The translations under genes were made by a program, and so were the position numbers. From assembly GCF_011045035.1 (NCBI RefSeq), contig NZ_JAALAA010000007.1, forward strand, positions 124,001-188,000: 64,000 nucleotides of DNA, given 5' to 3'. Below, one piece after another: positions 26,440-34,972 of this stretch. Below the pieces are notes generated by a model. The model saw only the letters and a program-made list of their open reading frames with translations. It had not been told where the DNA came from and searched no databases. Each line of letters begins with the position of its first letter. Position 1 is the first letter of the stretch. This DNA is from Nocardioides turkmenicus (GTDB taxonomy: Bacteria > Actinomycetota > Actinomycetes > Propionibacteriales > Nocardioidaceae).

Positions 26440-26611
26440 GCCGAATCTGTAGAAGTGGCGGGCCGAATCTGTAGAAGTGGAGGCCGAGACCGCAGTTATG
26501 GGCGCCGAGTCGGCCGTTGTGGCGATCGCCAGAACCGCCGACTCGCTCGCCATATCTGCAGTTTCGGCCCGCCAGAACTGCAGTTTCGGCGCCCACAACC
26601 ACCTATTCGGT
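26440..26611. repeat. Array of eight 21-bp units, four forward and four inverted
   Basis: The forward units start at 26440, 26462, 26483 and 26504; the first two share GCCGAATCTGTAGAAGTGG exactly. After ATC (26525-26527), four reverse-orientation units start at 26528, 26549, 26571 and 26591, with cores such as CTGCAGTTTCGGC. The whole can fold into a large hairpin. It fills the gap between the SDR start and the 3' end of the next gene, whose TAG stop (26603-26605) lies inside the last unit. The unit and the head-to-head layout are the same as in the cydDC linker. Confidence 0.88.
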
Positions 26612-27688
26612 GGATACGAGGCCGCGGCCGGTGATCAGCGGGAGATCGAGAGGGGAGACGAGGCCGGGGGAGGCGGCGACGACGGCGGGGATGGCGTTGA
26701 CGAGGCGCTGGGCGGTGACGATCATCCCGGAGACGTTGTGGTCGCCGTGCTCGCCGTGGTGGCTGAACTCGACGGTCATCGATGGCTCTCCGGTGATCTC
26801 GACGCGGTAGCAGCCGTCACCCGTCGCGGGGGCCGGCCAGTCGGGATCGGACCCGGCGTCGGTGCGGGTCACGTGCTCCAGGGTGATGCGAGGGATGCCG
26901 TCGACGGTGCCGGTGATGGTGAAACGTACGGAGCCCTGGGTGCCTTCGGCGATGTCCACCGACACCGTCGAGGTGTCCTTGGCCGCCGGACGGCGCTCGA
27001 CACTCTCCACCAGCGGCTCGTCCAGGGTCACCCCGAGACCGGCGGCGAGCACCCGGACGACCGGGCCCCAGGCGGTGCTCAAGACGCCCGGCTCCCACAG
27101 GAACGGCTTGTCCTCCAGCGAGCCGCCGAAGCCGAAGAGGTCCTTCATAACCACGGGCTGGTAGTACGTCGAGTAGTCGGCGATCTCCGACACCTTGATG
27201 TGGTCGATCCGCTGCGACAGCGACGTCATCGCGAGCGGCAGGACGTCGTTGGCGAAGCCGGGGTCGATGCCGTTGACGTGCAGCGAGGCGCCGCCCTCGC
27301 GCCCGGCCGCATGGATGCGCTCGATCATCTCGTCCGGCAGCGTCCCCTGCGGATGGACGAGGATGACCGGTCCGGAGGAGACGACGTTGACGCCGTCACG
27401 GATCAGTTCGGTGAGGTCCGAGATCGCCTCGAACACCCGGTCGTCGGTCATCGCCGCATGGACGACGCAGTCCGGGGCGAGCGCGAGCAGCTCGTCACGC
27501 GACGTGGTGGCGACGACCCCCAGCGTCCGCCCCAGGCCTGCCAGCTCCCCGGCGTCGATCCCGGCCTTCGCCGGCGTCGACGTCCAGACCCCGACCAGCT
27601 CCAGGTCGGGATGGGCATCGACTCCCGCGATGGCATGACGTCCCACCGTCCCGGTGGACCAGACGACGACTCTGAGAGGCTGAGGCAT
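26603..27688 (-). CDS. DapB-fold NAD(P)-dependent oxidoreductase
   Basis: 361 residues: an N-terminal Rossmann motif (VVVWSTGTVGRHAIAGV) and a dihydrodipicolinate-reductase-like fold, similar to actinobacterial proteins annotated dihydrodipicolinate reductase and to 2,4-diaminopentanoate dehydrogenase. It is not the lysine-pathway DapB, which is about 100 residues shorter and has the HHxxK motif. VNGIDPGFANDVLPLAM is a family signature. In mycobacteria relatives occur near lipid and steroid genes, which would fit the operator-like palindrome at 27698. The C-terminus (GRGLVSTE) ends within the repeat array, so the array may have supplied the stop. Confidence 0.78.
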   Translation of the reverse strand: MPQPLRVVVWSTGTVGRHAIAGVDAHPDLELVGVWTSTPAKAGIDAGELAGLGRTLGVVATTSRDELLALAPDCVVHAAMTDDRVFEAISDLTELIRDGVNVVSSGPVILVHPQGTLPDEMIERIHAAGREGGASLHVNGIDPGFANDVLPLAMTSLSQRIDHIKVSEIADYSTYYQPVVMKDLFGFGGSLEDKPFLWEPGVLSTAWGPVVRVLAAGLGVTLDEPLVESVERRPAAKDTSTVSVDIAEGTQGSVRFTITGTVDGIPRITLEHVTRTDAGSDPDWPAPATGDGCYRVEITGEPSMTVEFSHHGEHGDHNVSGMIVTAQRLVNAIPAVVAASPGLVSPLDLPLITGRGLVSTE

Positions 27689-27697
27689 GAGCCAAAT

Positions 27698-27713
27698 CTA
27701 GAACGCGTTTCAG
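27698..27713. promoter_or_regulatory. KstR-like palindrome in divergent promoter
   Basis: CTAGAACGCGTTTCAG has 7-bp arms (5 of 7 matched) around GC. It resembles the TAGAAC-NN-GTTCTA core of mycobacterial KstR and related TetR repressors. It lies between the divergent starts at 27688 and 27765. The match is imperfect in the right arm. Confidence 0.4.
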
Positions 27714-27764
27714 TCTTGGGAAAGTGGTTCGCCGAGGAAACTGCGGGCCATTACGTTGGCGCCC

Positions 27765-28304
27765 ATGACCGAGGCACTCTTCGAGGACACGCGCCATCCG
27801 ACCGGCGCCCCGTTCGTCGCGGACGAGTCGACGACCCTGCGCTCGTTCCTCGACTTCTACCGCGCGACCCTGCTCCGGCAGACGGCGGGCCTCGACCACG
27901 AGCAGCTCAACCGCCCGTTCCCGCCCACGAGCATGACCCTGGCCGGGATCCTCAAACACATGGCGTATGTGGAGGACGTCTGGTTCGGCGTACGCCTGGC
28001 CGGCAACGCCGTGGTCTCGCCGTTCGACACGGCTCCCTGGGACGACGACCCGGACTGGGACTTCAACAGCGCTGCCGCGGACGACCCCGAGGAGCTGCGT
28101 ACCCTGCTCCGCCACGCGATCGCGCGCTCCGACGAGCTCACCGGCGCCGCCGGGTCTCTCGACCACATCGCGGCCGGCAGGAGCCGCGACGGTCAGGAGA
28201 TCAGCCTGCGCTGGATCCTGGTCCACATGATCGAGGAGTACGCCCGCCACTGCGGCCACGCCGACCTCATGCGCGAGGCCATCGACGGAAAGACGGACAT
28301 CTGA
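27765..28304 (+). CDS. DinB-family (DUF664) protein
   Basis: 179 residues: four-helix DinB/YfiT fold with the metal-site histidines in ILKHMAYVEDVWF and in IEEYARHCGHADLMRE. This DUF664 branch is actinobacterial, and some members are mycothiol- or bacillithiol-dependent transferases. ATG 27765 is chosen over the TTG at 27756. The stop overlaps the next ATG by 1 bp, coupling it to the acetyltransferase. Confidence 0.87.
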   Translation: MTEALFEDTRHPTGAPFVADESTTLRSFLDFYRATLLRQTAGLDHEQLNRPFPPTSMTLAGILKHMAYVEDVWFGVRLAGNAVVSPFDTAPWDDDPDWDFNSAAADDPEELRTLLRHAIARSDELTGAAGSLDHIAAGRSRDGQEISLRWILVHMIEEYARHCGHADLMREAIDGKTDI

Positions 28305-28795
28305 TGCAGATCCGTGAAGCGACGGCCGAGGACTGGCCGCAGATCTACCCCTTCTGGTCCGAGATCGTGGAGGCGGGGGAGACCTACGCCTATCCACTGG
28401 GGGCCACCTCGGACGAGGCCCGAGAGATGTGGATGTACGACCACGTCGTCGTCGCGGTCGAGGGCGATGGCCCGGACGAGAAGATCCTGGGCAGCGCCAA
28501 GATGGGCCCCAACCGCCCGGGCCGCGGCAGCCACATCGGCACCGCCTCGTTCATGGTCTCCTCGGACGCCCGCGGCAAGGGCGTCGGCCGCGCCCTCGGC
28601 GACTACTGCGTGCAGTGGCACAAGGACAACGGCTTCCACGGCATCCAGTTCAACGCCGTCGTGGAGACCAACACCACCGCCGTACGTCTGTGGAAGTCGC
28701 TCGGCTTCCAGATCATCGGGACCGTCCCGGACGCGTTCGACTCGAGGTCGCATGGCCGGGTCGGCCTCCACGTGATGTACCTGCCGCTGACCTGA
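28304..28795 (+). CDS. GNAT-family N-acetyltransferase
   Basis: 163 residues, a single GNAT domain: MQIREATAEDWPQIYPFW at the N-terminus, acetyl-CoA loop SSDARGKGVGRALGDYCVQW, and ETNTTAVRLWKSLGFQIIGTVPDAF near the end. It is most like the YhhY/phosphinothricin-acetyltransferase-like group. Translation is coupled to the DinB gene (TGATG). The stop is 2 bp from the convergent msrA stop. Substrate unknown. Confidence 0.9.
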   Translation: MQIREATAEDWPQIYPFWSEIVEAGETYAYPLGATSDEAREMWMYDHVVVAVEGDGPDEKILGSAKMGPNRPGRGSHIGTASFMVSSDARGKGVGRALGDYCVQWHKDNGFHGIQFNAVVETNTTAVRLWKSLGFQIIGTVPDAFDSRSHGRVGLHVMYLPLT

Positions 28796-28797
28796 GG

Positions 28798-29451
28798 TCA
28801 GGCGGTCGCGGGGAAGGGGATGCCCGTGTTCGCGTGGCAGCGGTAGCCGTTGGGCACGCGGTCGAGGTACTGCTGGTGCGCCGGCTCGGCGGCGTAGAAG
28901 GTCGGCACCTCGCGGATCTCGGTGGTGATCTCACCGTACCCACGTCGAGCGATCTCGGCGCCGTAGATCTTGGTCAGCTCCTCGGCGGTCTCCCGCTGCG
29001 CGTCGGAGACGTAGTAGAGCGCCGAGCGGTACTGGGTGCCGACATCGTTGCCCTGCCGCATCCCCTGCGTCGGGTCGTGGACCTCGAAGAACTTCTTGAC
29101 CAGGTCGGCGTAGGACACCACCGTCGGGTCGAAGACGACGCGGACCGCCTCGGTGTGGTTGGTCTGACCGCTGCAGACCTCCTCGTACGTCGGGTTGGCG
29201 GTCGTGCCGCCCTGATACCCGACAGCCGTCGTGTAGACCCCCGGCGTCTGCCAGAAGATCTCCTCCGCACCCCAGAAACAGCCGAGACCGAAGTACGCCA
29301 CCTCGGCCCCCTCCGGGGCGGTCCCGTCCTCGGGGGAGGCGAGCAGGGGAGTGCCGAGGACCCGGTGCTTGGCGGGCAGCTCGAAGAGCGCCTGGTCGCG
29401 CCCGACGAGGGTGCGGTCCTCGGGGAAGAGCTGAGTCGGTCGGCCGAACAT
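28798..29451 (-). CDS. msrA: Peptide-methionine (S)-S-oxide reductase
   Basis: 217 residues. Catalytic Cys58 lies in the diagnostic GCFWGAEE motif, and the family blocks TAVGYQGG, NHTEAVRV, FFEVHDPTQ and GTQYRSALYY are all present. It repairs oxidised methionine using thioredoxin. The final cysteine (YRCHANTG) may be the recycling thiol. ATG 29451 has GGAGG upstream. It is divergent from metB across 103 bp. Confidence 0.96.
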   Translation of the reverse strand: MFGRPTQLFPEDRTLVGRDQALFELPAKHRVLGTPLLASPEDGTAPEGAEVAYFGLGCFWGAEEIFWQTPGVYTTAVGYQGGTTANPTYEEVCSGQTNHTEAVRVVFDPTVVSYADLVKKFFEVHDPTQGMRQGNDVGTQYRSALYYVSDAQRETAEELTKIYGAEIARRGYGEITTEIREVPTFYAAEPAHQQYLDRVPNGYRCHANTGIPFPATA

Positions 29452-29554
29452 GAGTGCCTCCAGAAAGTCAGGGTTGCTACCAGTGTCCAACACAGTTCGA
29501 TGCGCGAACGTTCCCGGATGGTCCGCGGGGCGGGATCGGACGTAGGCTCGGCGT

Positions 29555-30724
29555 GTGAGCGAGCAGCAGCATCTCGGCAAGGCCGGTTTCGAGACCAAGG
29601 CGATCCACGCGGGCTACGAGCCCGACCCGACGACGGGTGCGGTGATCCCGCCGATCTACGCCACCACGACCTACAAGCAGGACGGCGTCGGCGGCCTGCG
29701 GAACGGCTATGAGTACAGCCGCTCCGCCAACCCGACCCGCACCGCGCTCGAGGGTGCGCTGGCGGCGGTCGAGGAGGGCGAGAAGGGCTTCGCCTTCGCC
29801 TCCGGTCTGGCCGCCGAGGACACCCTGATCCGCAGCCTGATGCGGCCCGGCGACCACATGGTCATCCCCGACGACGCCTACGGCGGCACCCACCGCCTGA
29901 TCGACAAGGTCGAGAGCCAGTGGGGGATCGCGCACACGCCTGCCCAGGTGGCCGACGTCGACGCCGTCGCGGCCGCGATCCAGCCGGGCAAGACCAAGGT
30001 GGTCTGGGTCGAGACGCCCACCAACCCGCTGCTCAACATCGCCGACATCTCCGCGCTGGCCACCGTCGCCCACGAGGCCGGCGCCCGGCTGGTGGTCGAC
30101 AACACCTTCGCCAGCCCCTACCTGCAGCAGCCGCTCACCCTCGGCGCCGACGTGGTGGTGCACTCCACGACGAAGTACGTCGGTGGTCACTCCGACGTCG
30201 TCGGCGGCGCGGTGATCGTCCGCGACCTCGAGATCGCCGAGAAGATCGGCTACCTCCAGAACGCCGCCGGCGCGATCGCCGACCCGTTCGGCGCCTGGCT
30301 GACCCTGCGCGGCCTCAAGACCCTGGGCGTACGCATGGACCGCCACTGCGACAACGCCGAGCGCGTCGCCGACTTCCTGACCTCCCACCCGAAGGTCGGC
30401 GAGGTCATCTACCCCGGCCTGGAGACCCACCCCGGCCACACGGTCGCCCAGAAGCAGATGAAGCGCTTCGGCGGCATGGTGTCCTTCCGGGTGACCGGCG
30501 GCGAGGCGCAGGCGCTCGCGGTCTGCGAGCGCACCAAGATCTTCACCCTCGGCGAGTCGCTCGGCGGTGTCGAGAGCCTGATCGAGCACCCGGGCAAGAT
30601 GACCCACGCGTCCGTCGCGGGCACCGACCTGGAGGTGCCGGCCGACCTGGTGCGGCTCTCCGTCGGGATCGAGTACGCCGAGGACCTCGTCGCCGATCTC
30701 GAGCAGGCCCTTGACCAGAGCTGA
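29555..30724 (+). CDS. metB: Cystathionine gamma-synthase/lyase
   Basis: 389 residues of the Cys/Met PLP family (fold type I). PLP Lys207 is in HSTTKYVGGHSDVVGG; the other family blocks are YEYSRSANPTR, FASGLAAEDT, PDDAYGGTHR and GESLGGVESLIEHP. It makes or cleaves cystathionine; by position it pairs with cbs in transsulfuration, and the reaction direction cannot be told from sequence. GTG 29555. The 103-bp gap to msrA holds no riboswitch I recognise. The MutL-like gene starts inside its last 14 bp. Confidence 0.94.
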   Translation: MSEQQHLGKAGFETKAIHAGYEPDPTTGAVIPPIYATTTYKQDGVGGLRNGYEYSRSANPTRTALEGALAAVEEGEKGFAFASGLAAEDTLIRSLMRPGDHMVIPDDAYGGTHRLIDKVESQWGIAHTPAQVADVDAVAAAIQPGKTKVVWVETPTNPLLNIADISALATVAHEAGARLVVDNTFASPYLQQPLTLGADVVVHSTTKYVGGHSDVVGGAVIVRDLEIAEKIGYLQNAAGAIADPFGAWLTLRGLKTLGVRMDRHCDNAERVADFLTSHPKVGEVIYPGLETHPGHTVAQKQMKRFGGMVSFRVTGGEAQALAVCERTKIFTLGESLGGVESLIEHPGKMTHASVAGTDLEVPADLVRLSVGIEYAEDLVADLEQALDQS

Positions 30725-32078
30725 AGCGCCACAGACCGCCGTCTGCGTCGACTTCGGCTCCACCTGGACCAAGGCTCTCCACGTCGACCTCGCCTCGGGC
30801 GAGGTCCTCGGCTCCGCGAGCGCGCCGACGTCGCTGCACGAGGTGATGGAGGCGTACGACACCTGCCTGGCGGCCCTCACCGGGAAGGACCCGCGGGCGG
30901 CGACGGCCGAGATCCTGGCCTGCTCGTCGGCGGGCGGCGGTCTCCGGATCGCCGTCGTCGGCAACGAGGAGCTGGTGACCGCAGAGGCCGGGCGACGCGT
31001 GGCGCTGTCCAGCGGCGGCAAGGTCGTCGCGGTGATCGCGACCGCGGATCGCGACGCCGAGAGCGACCTGGCGGCCGATCTCGGCTCCGCTAGCCCGGAT
31101 CTGGTGCTGCTCACCGGTGGCACCGACGGCGGTAACCGGGACGCCATCGTCTCCGCCGCTCGCCAGCTGGCGGAGGCCGGCTGGCGTGGCCCGGTCGTCG
31201 TCGCCGGCAACCGCGACGCCAACCCGGAGATCGACCGGATCCTCGCCGATGTTCCCCATGTGACCTGCGAAAACGTCGTCCCGAAGATCGGTGTGCTGGC
31301 GCCCGAGAGCGCCCGGGCGGCGGTCCGGGAGATGTTCCTCGAGCACGTGATCGGCGGCAAGCACCTCAGCAGCCGCGACGACTTCCGGCGGATCGTGCAG
31401 GGCGCGACCCCCGACGTCGTCCTCCAGGGTGTCGAGACGCTGGCCGAGGTGCTCGGCGAGGACGTGGTCGTCGTCGACGTCGGTGGTGCCACGACCGACG
31501 TGCACAGCGTCGTACGTCCCGACCCCGAGGCCGAGCACGTCCGTGAGGAGGTCGTCGCGGTCACGCCGGTGACCCGAACCGTCGAGGGCGACCTCGGGAT
31601 GCGCTGGTCGGCGCCGACGACGCTCGACGCCGCCGACCACGGCGACCCGTCCCTGGCCGAGTCCGACCTCAGCGGCGAGGTCGACTACCGGCGCAACCAT
31701 CCCGGCTGGCTGCCGCGCACCGAGCAGGACAAGGACATCGACGAGCTTCTCGCCAGGATCGCTGTCTGCACGGCCCTGCAACGGCACGCGGGACGGTCCC
31801 GGGTCGTGCTGTCCCCCAGCGGCAAGGTCATCGAGCGCACCGGCACCGATCTGCGCCGGGTCGGCGTCGTGGTCGGCTCCGGCGGCGTACTCCGGCACGG
31901 GCGGAAGAACATCGAGGACCGCGTCATGCGCTGGTCGGCGCGCGGCGGGTGGCAGCTGCCCGAGGCGCCGCTGCGTACGGTCGACAGCGACTACGTGCTC
32001 GCCGCGGTGGGCCTGCTCGCGCGGTCGCACCCGGCCGCGGCACGCCACCTCGCGACCCACCTCACACCCTCCCGGTAG
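30711..32078 (+). CDS. MutL-family (glutamate mutase chaperone-like) actin-fold ATPase
   Basis: 455 residues of the MutL family (glutamate mutase accessory, not the mismatch-repair MutL). The actin/hexokinase-type motifs are visible: CVDFGSTWTKALHVD (phosphate 1), LLTGGTDGGN, VVVDVGGATTDVHSV (phosphate 2) and VVGSGGVLRHG (adenosine). In known cases it lies beside a B12-dependent glutamate mutase; none is here, so this is an orphan copy and its client is unknown. Start TTG 30711 overlaps metB by 14 bp, implying coupling to methionine metabolism genes. Confidence 0.85.
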   Translation: MTRAEAPQTAVCVDFGSTWTKALHVDLASGEVLGSASAPTSLHEVMEAYDTCLAALTGKDPRAATAEILACSSAGGGLRIAVVGNEELVTAEAGRRVALSSGGKVVAVIATADRDAESDLAADLGSASPDLVLLTGGTDGGNRDAIVSAARQLAEAGWRGPVVVAGNRDANPEIDRILADVPHVTCENVVPKIGVLAPESARAAVREMFLEHVIGGKHLSSRDDFRRIVQGATPDVVLQGVETLAEVLGEDVVVVDVGGATTDVHSVVRPDPEAEHVREEVVAVTPVTRTVEGDLGMRWSAPTTLDAADHGDPSLAESDLSGEVDYRRNHPGWLPRTEQDKDIDELLARIAVCTALQRHAGRSRVVLSPSGKVIERTGTDLRRVGVVVGSGGVLRHGRKNIEDRVMRWSARGGWQLPEAPLRTVDSDYVLAAVGLLARSHPAAARHLATHLTPSR

Positions 32079-32088
32079 CCTCTGTCAG

Positions 32089-33543
32089 GTGACGGATCAG
32101 GGGGATGCACCCAGCGGCGAGAAGACGACCGCGAAGGCGAGTTTCGAGCGGATGACGGGTGCGTTCAGACGCAACCGCGAGGCGCGTGAGGCCCATCGCC
32201 TGGCCCAGCGTCAGGCACAGGAGGAGGCCGACGCCCGGGAGTCCGCGGAGGTGGCCAAGGAGGCCGCCGCGGAGGCCCGCGAGTCGGCCGAGAACTTCGC
32301 GCTGCGCCTCGTCAACCAGTTCGAGCGCCTGCGCGAGGAGCGCCAGGAGCAACTGGCCGCCCCCGAGCCGGTGACCGCACCGACCTCGGCCAGCCGGACG
32401 AACGTCCCCTACGGCGTCGAGATGGCGGCCCAGTGGGGCTGGCGGTTCCTGGTCATCGTCGCGGCCGGCTACCTGATCGTCCGCGCGCTCGGCTTCCTCA
32501 GCATCGTCGTGGTCCCGGTGGTCATCGCCCTGTTGATCGCCGCGCTCGTCTCGCCGGTCGTCAACGGGCTGGCCCGGGTCGGTCTGAAGCGGAGCATCTC
32601 GGCCCTCTTCGTGGTGATCGGCGTGCTCGCGGCCGTGATCGCCATGCTGAGCTTCGCCGGCACCCAGGTCGCCAACGGCTTCACCGACCTGGCCGGGCAG
32701 ACCGTCAAGGCGCTCGACGAGATTCGCAACTGGCTCATCAACGGGCCGTTCCACGCGAGCGAGACCCAGATCGACACCTGGCTCAACACGGTGCAGACCA
32801 CCGTGGAGGACTGGGCGGCGGCGTACGCCTCCAACCCGTTCTCCCGGGTCAGCGAGGTCGGCGGGGTCGCGCTGGACGTCTTCGCCGGCCTGTTCATCGT
32901 GCTCTTCTCGACCTACTTCTTCTGCGCCGAGGGCGAGCGGATCTGGGGCTGGCTGGTCCGCCTCGCGCCGCGGGCAGCCCGCAGCCGGATGGACAGCTCG
33001 GGCCGGGTCGCCTGGGTCTCGCTGACCCAGTTCACCCGCGCCACGGTCATCGTGGCCGCGGTCGACGCGGTCGGCATCATGATCATCGCCGCGGCCCTGC
33101 AGGTGCCGTTCGTGGTGGCGATCGGCGTGCTGGTCTTCCTGAGCTCGTTCGTGCCGCTGATCGGCGCCACCGTCGCGGGCGCGGTCGCCGTGCTCGTCGC
33201 GCTGGTGTCCCAGGGGCCGGTGACGGCCCTGCTGATGCTCGGTGGCGTGATCCTCGTCCAGCAGCTCGAGGCACACGGCCTGCAGCCGTTCCTGCTCGGC
33301 CGCTGGGTCCGGGTCCACCCCCTCGGGGTCATCCTCGCGGTCGCCACGGGCATCGTGCTCGGCGGCGTCGCCGGAGCGCTGGTGGCGGTGCCGCTGGTGG
33401 CCGCGCTCAACGCGGTGGCCAACCACCTGACCGCGGTCCCGGCCACCGAGGCGGCAACGGCGCCGACGTCGCCGCCGCCACCCGTGCCGGCCAACGGGCC
33501 GACCTCCCCACCCCCATCGAGTCCTGGAGCAGGCGGTGCCTGA
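32089..33543 (+). CDS. AI-2E family transporter (PerM/YhhT-like permease)
   Basis: 484 residues. The N-terminal 100 are charged and helical (RLAQRQAQEEADARESAE..., coiled coil). They are followed by about eight membrane segments with the family's VVVPVVIALLIAALVSPVVNGL, SSFVPLIGATVAGAVAVLVAL and QQLEAHGLQPFLLGRWVRVHPLGVI blocks. The C-terminus is Pro-rich. Family members export small molecules or ions; the AI-2 name does not imply quorum sensing. GTG 32089. The stop overlaps the ilvA start by 8 bp. Confidence 0.9.
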   Translation: MTDQGDAPSGEKTTAKASFERMTGAFRRNREAREAHRLAQRQAQEEADARESAEVAKEAAAEARESAENFALRLVNQFERLREERQEQLAAPEPVTAPTSASRTNVPYGVEMAAQWGWRFLVIVAAGYLIVRALGFLSIVVVPVVIALLIAALVSPVVNGLARVGLKRSISALFVVIGVLAAVIAMLSFAGTQVANGFTDLAGQTVKALDEIRNWLINGPFHASETQIDTWLNTVQTTVEDWAAAYASNPFSRVSEVGGVALDVFAGLFIVLFSTYFFCAEGERIWGWLVRLAPRAARSRMDSSGRVAWVSLTQFTRATVIVAAVDAVGIMIIAAALQVPFVVAIGVLVFLSSFVPLIGATVAGAVAVLVALVSQGPVTALLMLGGVILVQQLEAHGLQPFLLGRWVRVHPLGVILAVATGIVLGGVAGALVAVPLVAALNAVANHLTAVPATEAATAPTSPPPPVPANGPTSPPPSSPGAGGA

Positions 33544-34756
33544 GATGCATGCTCAGCCGACGTACGACGACATCCTCGAGGCCCGCGAGCTGCTGCGCGA
33601 CCACATCACCGAGACGCCCGTCCAAGGCGCTCGCTGGCTCACCGACATCGTCGGCGACACGGTCGTCCTCAAGTGCGAGAACCTGCAGCGTACGGGCTCC
33701 TTCAAGGCCCGCGGGGCCTTCGTACGCATCGCCCGGCTGCCCGAGGAGCAGCGCAAGAACGGGGTGGTGGCCGCGAGCGCGGGCAACCACGCCCAGGGCG
33801 TCGCGCTGGCCGCGACCACCCTCGGCATCCCGTCGACCGTGTTCATGCCCGAGGGCGCGCCGATCCCGAAGGAGAAGGCCACCCGCGCCTACGGCGCGGA
33901 CGTGATCTTCGAGGGCCAGTACGTCGACCAGTGCCTCGACGCCGCGATGGCCTTCGCCGAGCGCACCGGTGCCGTGATGATCCACCCCTTCGACCACCCC
34001 GACGTCGTCGCCGGCCAGGGCACGATCGGCCTCGAGATCCTCGAGCAGGCGCCGGACGTGAAGACGGTCGTCATCCCGCTCGGCGGTGGTGGCCTCCTCG
34101 CCGGGGCGGCGCTCGCGATCAAGGCGAAGCACCCCGACGTGAAGGTGATCGGCGTGCAGGCCGAGACCGCCGCCGCCTACCCGGTCTCGCTGCGAGAGGG
34201 CCGCCCGATCCGGCTCGACAAGATGCCGACGATGGCCGACGGCATCGCGGTCGGGCTGCCGGGGGAGACCAACTTCCCGATGATCCAGTCCTACGTCGAC
34301 GAGATCCGCACCGTCTCCGAGGAGTCGATCTCGAGCGCGCTGCTGGCGCTCGCCGAGCGGGCCAAGCTGGTCGTCGAGCCTGCCGGCGCCGTCGGCGTGG
34401 CCGCCCTGATGGATGCGCCCGAGGCCTTCGAGGGCCCGGTCGTGGTGGTGCTCTCCGGGGGCAACATCGACCCGCTCCTGCTCGGCAAGGTGATCCAGCA
34501 CGGCATGACGCTGGCCGGGCGCTATCTCCCGGTCGCGGTGACCATCCCCGACCAGCCGGGGGCGCTGGCCACCCTGCTGTCGGTGATCGGCGACACCGGT
34601 GCCAACGTCATGGAGGTCGTGCACTCGCGCACCAACCCCGGCCTGAGACTCGCCGAGGTGGTCGTGCAGCTCCAGCTCGAGACCCGCGGTCAGACCCATG
34701 CCGAACGCGTCCTCGAACAGCTGCGCAGCGAGGGCTATCCGGCCATCAGCCCCTGA
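33536..34756 (+). CDS. ilvA: Threonine ammonia-lyase
   Basis: 406 residues. It deaminates threonine to 2-oxobutyrate for isoleucine synthesis or threonine catabolism. PLP Lys57 is in the motif GSFKARGAF; the SAGNHAQGVALAA phosphate-side loop and PLGGGGLLAG follow. A single C-terminal ACT domain (about 330-406; VTIPDQPGALATLLSVIGDTGANV) marks the shorter threonine-dehydratase class common in actinobacteria. GTG 33536 is 6 bp after GGAG, preferred over ATG 33545. Cystathionine gamma-lyase also makes 2-oxobutyrate, a metabolic link to metB upstream. Confidence 0.94.
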   Translation: MPEMHAQPTYDDILEARELLRDHITETPVQGARWLTDIVGDTVVLKCENLQRTGSFKARGAFVRIARLPEEQRKNGVVAASAGNHAQGVALAATTLGIPSTVFMPEGAPIPKEKATRAYGADVIFEGQYVDQCLDAAMAFAERTGAVMIHPFDHPDVVAGQGTIGLEILEQAPDVKTVVIPLGGGGLLAGAALAIKAKHPDVKVIGVQAETAAAYPVSLREGRPIRLDKMPTMADGIAVGLPGETNFPMIQSYVDEIRTVSEESISSALLALAERAKLVVEPAGAVGVAALMDAPEAFEGPVVVVLSGGNIDPLLLGKVIQHGMTLAGRYLPVAVTIPDQPGALATLLSVIGDTGANVMEVVHSRTNPGLRLAEVVVQLQLETRGQTHAERVLEQLRSEGYPAISP

Positions 34757-34829
34757 CGTTCCGGGGAACGGTCCCGAAGGCAGATTGCGCAACGTTTCGG
34801 TCGCGAACTGTCTCCGGGTGTGGTTGCCT

Positions 34830-34972
34830 TGTTAAACTGAACGTTCTGACTATCTCCCGCCAGAACGTTTCGCTGGGTGAGCTACGCCCGCACAGCAGGG
34901 AGAAAAGGCGCCGGTTGATGGGGGTTGACCGGCGCCCCTTACCTATTCACTACCCATCAGGAGTAACTCGCT
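34830..34972 (+). promoter_or_regulatory. greA promoter/leader with two perfect hairpins
   Basis: A possible extended -10 (TGTTAAACT) is near 34830. Two perfect 9-bp hairpins follow: AACGTTCTG (34840-34848) with CAGAACGTT (34861-34869), and GGCGCCGGT (34907-34915) with ACCGGCGCC (34928-34936). The start codon is at 34973 after AGGAG. Either stem could be an ilvA terminator or a greA attenuator; E. coli greA is known to have a terminated leader. Confidence 0.5.

Noticed and set aside
26477..28795. 772-codon frame running into the GNAT gene
   Set aside because: Only its last 163 codons (from ATG 28304) are a real protein; the rest is antisense to the DapB-fold gene and shadows the DinB gene.
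29452..29554. SAM or other riboswitch before metB
   Set aside because: Only a small GTTCG/CGAAC stem was seen; no conserved riboswitch core, and much of the gap belongs to the msrA promoter.
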